A stretch of 9,054 bases of DNA, from positions 1 to 9,054 of the forward strand of contig JADJJK010000073.1 of the NCBI GenBank assembly GCA_016706545.1, read 5' to 3'. The position numbers and the translations under genes were made by a program. How positions within the stretch are numbered: the stretch's first letter is position 1; each line of letters opens with the position of its first letter. The DNA comes from Myxococcales bacterium. GTDB lineage: Bacteria > Myxococcota_A > Polyangia > Haliangiales > Haliangiaceae. Shown piece after piece: positions 6,466 to 9,054 of this stretch. Under the pieces are notes generated by a model that was not told where the DNA came from, made no database searches, and saw only the letters and a program-made list of their open reading frames with translations.

Positions 6466-9054
6466 GTGACTCGCCTTGATCCGCTGTCCTCACGTGTGGC
6501 CTCGCGTGTGCTCTCGAGGGTGTCCTCGCGGTCCGCTGGTCGTGCGCTCACCGCGGGGTTGCTGCTTGGCGCCGCCGCGGCCGCGGCGCAGCCTGGGCGC
6601 GCTCCCGCGGCTCCCGCGGCGCCGCCGCCTGCGCCTGCGCTGGCCTTCGATCTCGATGGGGACGGCGCGGCCGAGACCATCACGGCAGCGCCGTCGGGCC
6701 TGCGGGTGCGCGGCGCGCGGGGTGCGCTCGAGCTGCCGCACCAAGGAGCGCCGCGGCCGGGCACGCTGCGCGCGGCGACCGTGAGCGGCGAGCGGCTGGT
6801 GGCCTGGGAGCTCGCCGCGCCAGGGCAGCCGCGGCGGCTGTGGGTGGGGCGCGTCTCGTTGAGCGGACCGCTCGCGCTCTCCGAGCTGGCCGTGCTCGCG
6901 CTGGGCCCCATGGGCGTGGACGCAGAGTACAGCGCCGGCGCCGAGCTGTCGGCCGCGGGGCTCGTGCGCTGGCAAGAGCGTCCGGATCTGGTGCGCTGCG
7001 ACGGCGCGCGGCTGCGCGTGCTGGCGCAGCGCTGGGACGTCAAGAGCCGGCGCTGGCAAGCCACCGCCACCTCTGCAGAGGGCGCCAGCCTGGTGGCAGC
7101 GTCGGCGCGAGAGGCCACCGTCACGCTGGCGCCCATCAAGGCAGACGCCTCGCCCGCGGCGCCAGCCGATGTGTTCCGAGCCCGCTACGCCACCAGCCAG
7201 CGCGGCGCCCGTCGCGCCGATGAGCTGGCGATCCCGTCCGAGCTCGACGACGGAGATCCGGGCACCGCCTGGCGCACCGGCGACGACAGCGACGGCGCCG
7301 GCGAGGTGCTCGGCTTCCGCGCCCGGCTCGACGCCGCCCGCGTCCTGCGCTTGCGGGTGCGCCCTGGCGACGTCAGCTCGGCGGCGGCGCGCCGGACCTG
7401 GGGCCGCCCGGCGCGGATCTGGCTGGTCGGCGAGAAGCAACGCTACCTGGCCGTGCTGCCAGATCCCGTCGCCAGCGGCGCGCCGCTTGGCGCCGAGTAC
7501 GTGATCACGTTGCCGCAGCCTGTGGAGCAATGCCTGTCGGTGGTGATCGAGGCGGTCCACCCGGGCAGCGCGCGCGGGCTGGCCATCAGCGAGCTGGTCG
7601 CGGAGACCGAGCTCGACGAGGACCACGGCGGCACCAGCGCGCTGGTGGAGTCCGTGGCGCGCGGCGGGCAAGAGGGCGACCGCGCGGCGGTCATCCTGGC
7701 GGCGCGCGGCGCAGCGGCGGCCAGCGCCATCAGCGCGGCGCTGACGCCGACGCGCGAGCTCGCCCAGCGACGCCGCCTGGTGCGCGCGCTGAGCAAGCTG
7801 ACCGTGAAGGAGGCGGCGCCGCCGCTGACCGCGGCGCTGCGCGAGGGCTGGATGGGCGAGCCTGATCTGGAGGACGCGGTGGAGGCGCTCGCGCGCCTGG
7901 GGCAGGAGCACGCGCTCGGCGAGGTGGTGGCGTCCGCGCAGGCGGCGCCAGCGGCCCGCCTGCGCGCGGTGGCCGCGCTGACCCGCGCGCGCAGCTCCGT
8001 GATGACGACCGTGGCCGGGGTCGGAGATCGCGAGCTGCGCCAGGCGGTGATCACCGGCCTGGCGACCCTGCCCACCCAGACGATCCTGGCGGCAGCCAAG
8101 AGCGCGCCGACGGCGGCAGCGCAGGGAGACCTGTGGCGCGCCGCGGTGCGCTCGGTGACCTCGGGGAGCGCGGAGCCCTCGACCGCGGCGCGCGCGCAGC
8201 TCGCCGAGCTGCTCGAGCCAGCGCTGTCCACCGCCACCACCTACGAGCTGCGCTATCGGCTCTCGACCGCGCTCGCCGAGCTGGCCGCACGGACCGACGA
8301 TCGCGCGCGCCTGGCCCGGCTGCTGACGCACCTGGCGAGCCGCGCGGAGCTGGGCGGCCCGGAGCGCACCGCGTTGCGCCAGGCGGTCGCCGAGCTCGCG
8401 GCCCGCCATGCCAGCGCGGGCCTCGTCGCGGAGCTGACCAGCCTGCTACGAGATCCGGACGCTGGTGTGCGGCTGGCGCTGGCGCGCGGCGTCCAGCGCG
8501 CCGAGCTCAGCGAAGCCAGCGAGGTCGGCGCGAGCGGCGCTGCCGGCGCGAGCGGCGCTGCCGTCGCTAGCGGCGCGGCCGGCGCGGCCGGCGCGGTGCG
8601 TGGCGCTGCGCCGTGGCCGGCGGAGGCCACCGCGAGGCTCGACGAGGGGCTCGGCGAGATGCTCGCCACCGACGCCTGGCCAGAGCTGCGCCGCGCCGCG
8701 GCGACCGCGCTGGGACAGCGTTGCCGGCGCAGCGGGCCCGCGGCCGCGCTGGCGCGCAGCGTCGATCATGACGCCGCGGTCGAGGTGCGCCAGGACGCGC
8801 TGGTGGCGCTGGTGACCTGCCGGGCGCCAAAGATCGCGGAGCGCCTGATGCAGCTATGGGCCAGCTCGGCGCCGCCAGAGCTCCGCCTGCGCGCGGTCAG
8901 CTTGTCCGTGATGCTGGGCGACCCGCGGCTGGCACCAGCGCTGGCGCGGTCGCTCGCCCGCTGGCGCAGCGAGGCGTTCTCCGACGAGGCCGCGCTGCGG
9001 CTCGCGGCCCGGGCCGCCGAGTCGCTGGGTCACCTGGGCGGGGCCAGCGCAGCT
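6466..9054 (+). CDS. exported protein with galactose-binding-like domain and HEAT-like repeats (3' end off window)
   Basis: An uninterrupted frame runs from GTG 6466 through the right edge (at least 863 residues). No ATG is available near the N-terminus. In-frame GTGs at 6466, 6496, 6508 and 6520 are all possible starts and none has a good ribosome site. The start at 6520 would give a standard-length signal peptide (MSSRSAGRALTAGLLLGAAA). Residues are counted from 6466. A signal peptide ends near AAAQPG (about 41), followed by an Ala/Pro linker. DLDGDGAAETI (62-72) resembles the calcium-binding motif of FG-GAP/VCBS repeats. At about 258-385, SELDDGDPGTAWRTGDD and a final AISELVAETEL resemble discoidin or NADase-type glycan-binding domains. 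From about 390 on it is Ala/Leu/Arg-rich helical sequence with HEAT-like pairs such as ELRRAAATALGQ and VEVRQDALVALV. Its likely role is a periplasmic or surface scaffold or glycan-binding protein; no catalytic motif is seen. Confidence 0.8.
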   Translation, partial: MTRLDPLSSRVASRVLSRVSSRSAGRALTAGLLLGAAAAAAQPGRAPAAPAAPPPAPALAFDLDGDGAAETITAAPSGLRVRGARGALELPHQGAPRPGTLRAATVSGERLVAWELAAPGQPRRLWVGRVSLSGPLALSELAVLALGPMGVDAEYSAGAELSAAGLVRWQERPDLVRCDGARLRVLAQRWDVKSRRWQATATSAEGASLVAASAREATVTLAPIKADASPAAPADVFRARYATSQRGARRADELAIPSELDDGDPGTAWRTGDDSDGAGEVLGFRARLDAARVLRLRVRPGDVSSAAARRTWGRPARIWLVGEKQRYLAVLPDPVASGAPLGAEYVITLPQPVEQCLSVVIEAVHPGSARGLAISELVAETELDEDHGGTSALVESVARGGQEGDRAAVILAARGAAAASAISAALTPTRELAQRRRLVRALSKLTVKEAAPPLTAALREGWMGEPDLEDAVEALARLGQEHALGEVVASAQAAPAARLRAVAALTRARSSVMTTVAGVGDRELRQAVITGLATLPTQTILAAAKSAPTAAAQGDLWRAAVRSVTSGSAEPSTAARAQLAELLEPALSTATTYELRYRLSTALAELAARTDDRARLARLLTHLASRAELGGPERTALRQAVAELAARHASAGLVAELTSLLRDPDAGVRLALARGVQRAELSEASEVGASGAAGASGAAVASGAAGAAGAVRGAAPWPAEATARLDEGLGEMLATDAWPELRRAAATALGQRCRRSGPAAALARSVDHDAAVEVRQDALVALVTCRAPKIAERLMQLWASSAPPELRLRAVSLSVMLGDPRLAPALARSLARWRSEAFSDEAALRLAARAAESLGHLGGASAA
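8527..8580 (+). repeat. 18-bp tandem repeat encoding a Gly/Ala/Ser linker
   Basis: GGCGCGAGCGGCGCTGCC occurs twice in tandem (8527-8544, 8545-8562), followed by a degenerate third copy (8563-8580). It encodes GASGAA units, a flexible linker that interrupts the helical repeats and is absent from the rest of the protein. It looks like an in-frame expansion. Confidence 0.78.

Noticed and set aside
6239..6493. N-terminal extension of the TfoX-like protein
   Set aside because: It translates the microsatellite into a Ser/Ala/Arg run and would overlap the start of the divergent gene; the domain begins right after the ATG at 6238.
6490..8409. Long minus-strand open frame opposite the HEAT-like gene
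   Set aside because: Arg/Ala/Gly/Gln-rich shadow. The plus-strand frame is open further (to the edge), has a signal peptide and gives sensible helical repeats.

Overview
The window is very GC-rich DNA. It has strong G/C preference at third codon positions, long antisense open frames caused by that bias, secreted lipoproteins with Gly/Asp/Pro-rich tethers, repeated Ig-like domains and an ECF-like sigma factor. This style fits a myxobacterium (Myxococcota) or a similar high-GC predatory or soil bacterium. That placement is an inference from style, not from a marker gene.

Layout: (1) positions 1-946 hold the last codons of an unknown gene, an ECF-like sigma factor (108-704) and an 81-residue protein overlapping it by ATGA (701-946); this looks like one co-transcribed unit. 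(2) Positions 1047-5658 hold two tandem paralogous lipoprotein genes. Each has a lipoprotein signal, Ig-like beta-sandwich repeats and a C-terminal endonuclease/exonuclease/phosphatase (EEP, DNase I-like) domain with its catalytic residues. The first (1081-4414) has a long alternating A-B repeat array and is out of frame around a truncated fourth repeat unit. The second (4480-5658) is intact with a single repeat. Both start codons sit directly behind the same 19-bp sequence, which reads as a -10 box placed for leaderless transcripts. (3) Positions 5666-6238 (minus strand) encode a TfoX/Sxy-like domain with a histone H1-like Lys/Ala/Pro tail. (4) Positions 6239-6465 are a divergent intergenic region with a GAC/GCC microsatellite. 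(5) From 6466 to the window edge runs a large exported protein with a GTG start, a DxDGDG motif, a galactose-binding-like domain and an alpha-helical HEAT-like region. It is the largest uninterrupted coding region in the window.

Together the middle genes suggest cell-surface, metal-dependent phosphodiesterases or nucleases held on repeat stalks, possibly for extracellular DNA, lipid or phosphoester turnover; the substrate cannot be read from sequence. The most notable signal is the 341-bp near-identical repeat in the first lipoprotein gene. Removing exactly 340 bp (2817-3156) leaves one continuous 997-residue reading frame. The locus may therefore be a fresh pseudogene, a recombination-switched surface protein, or an assembly error in a repeat.
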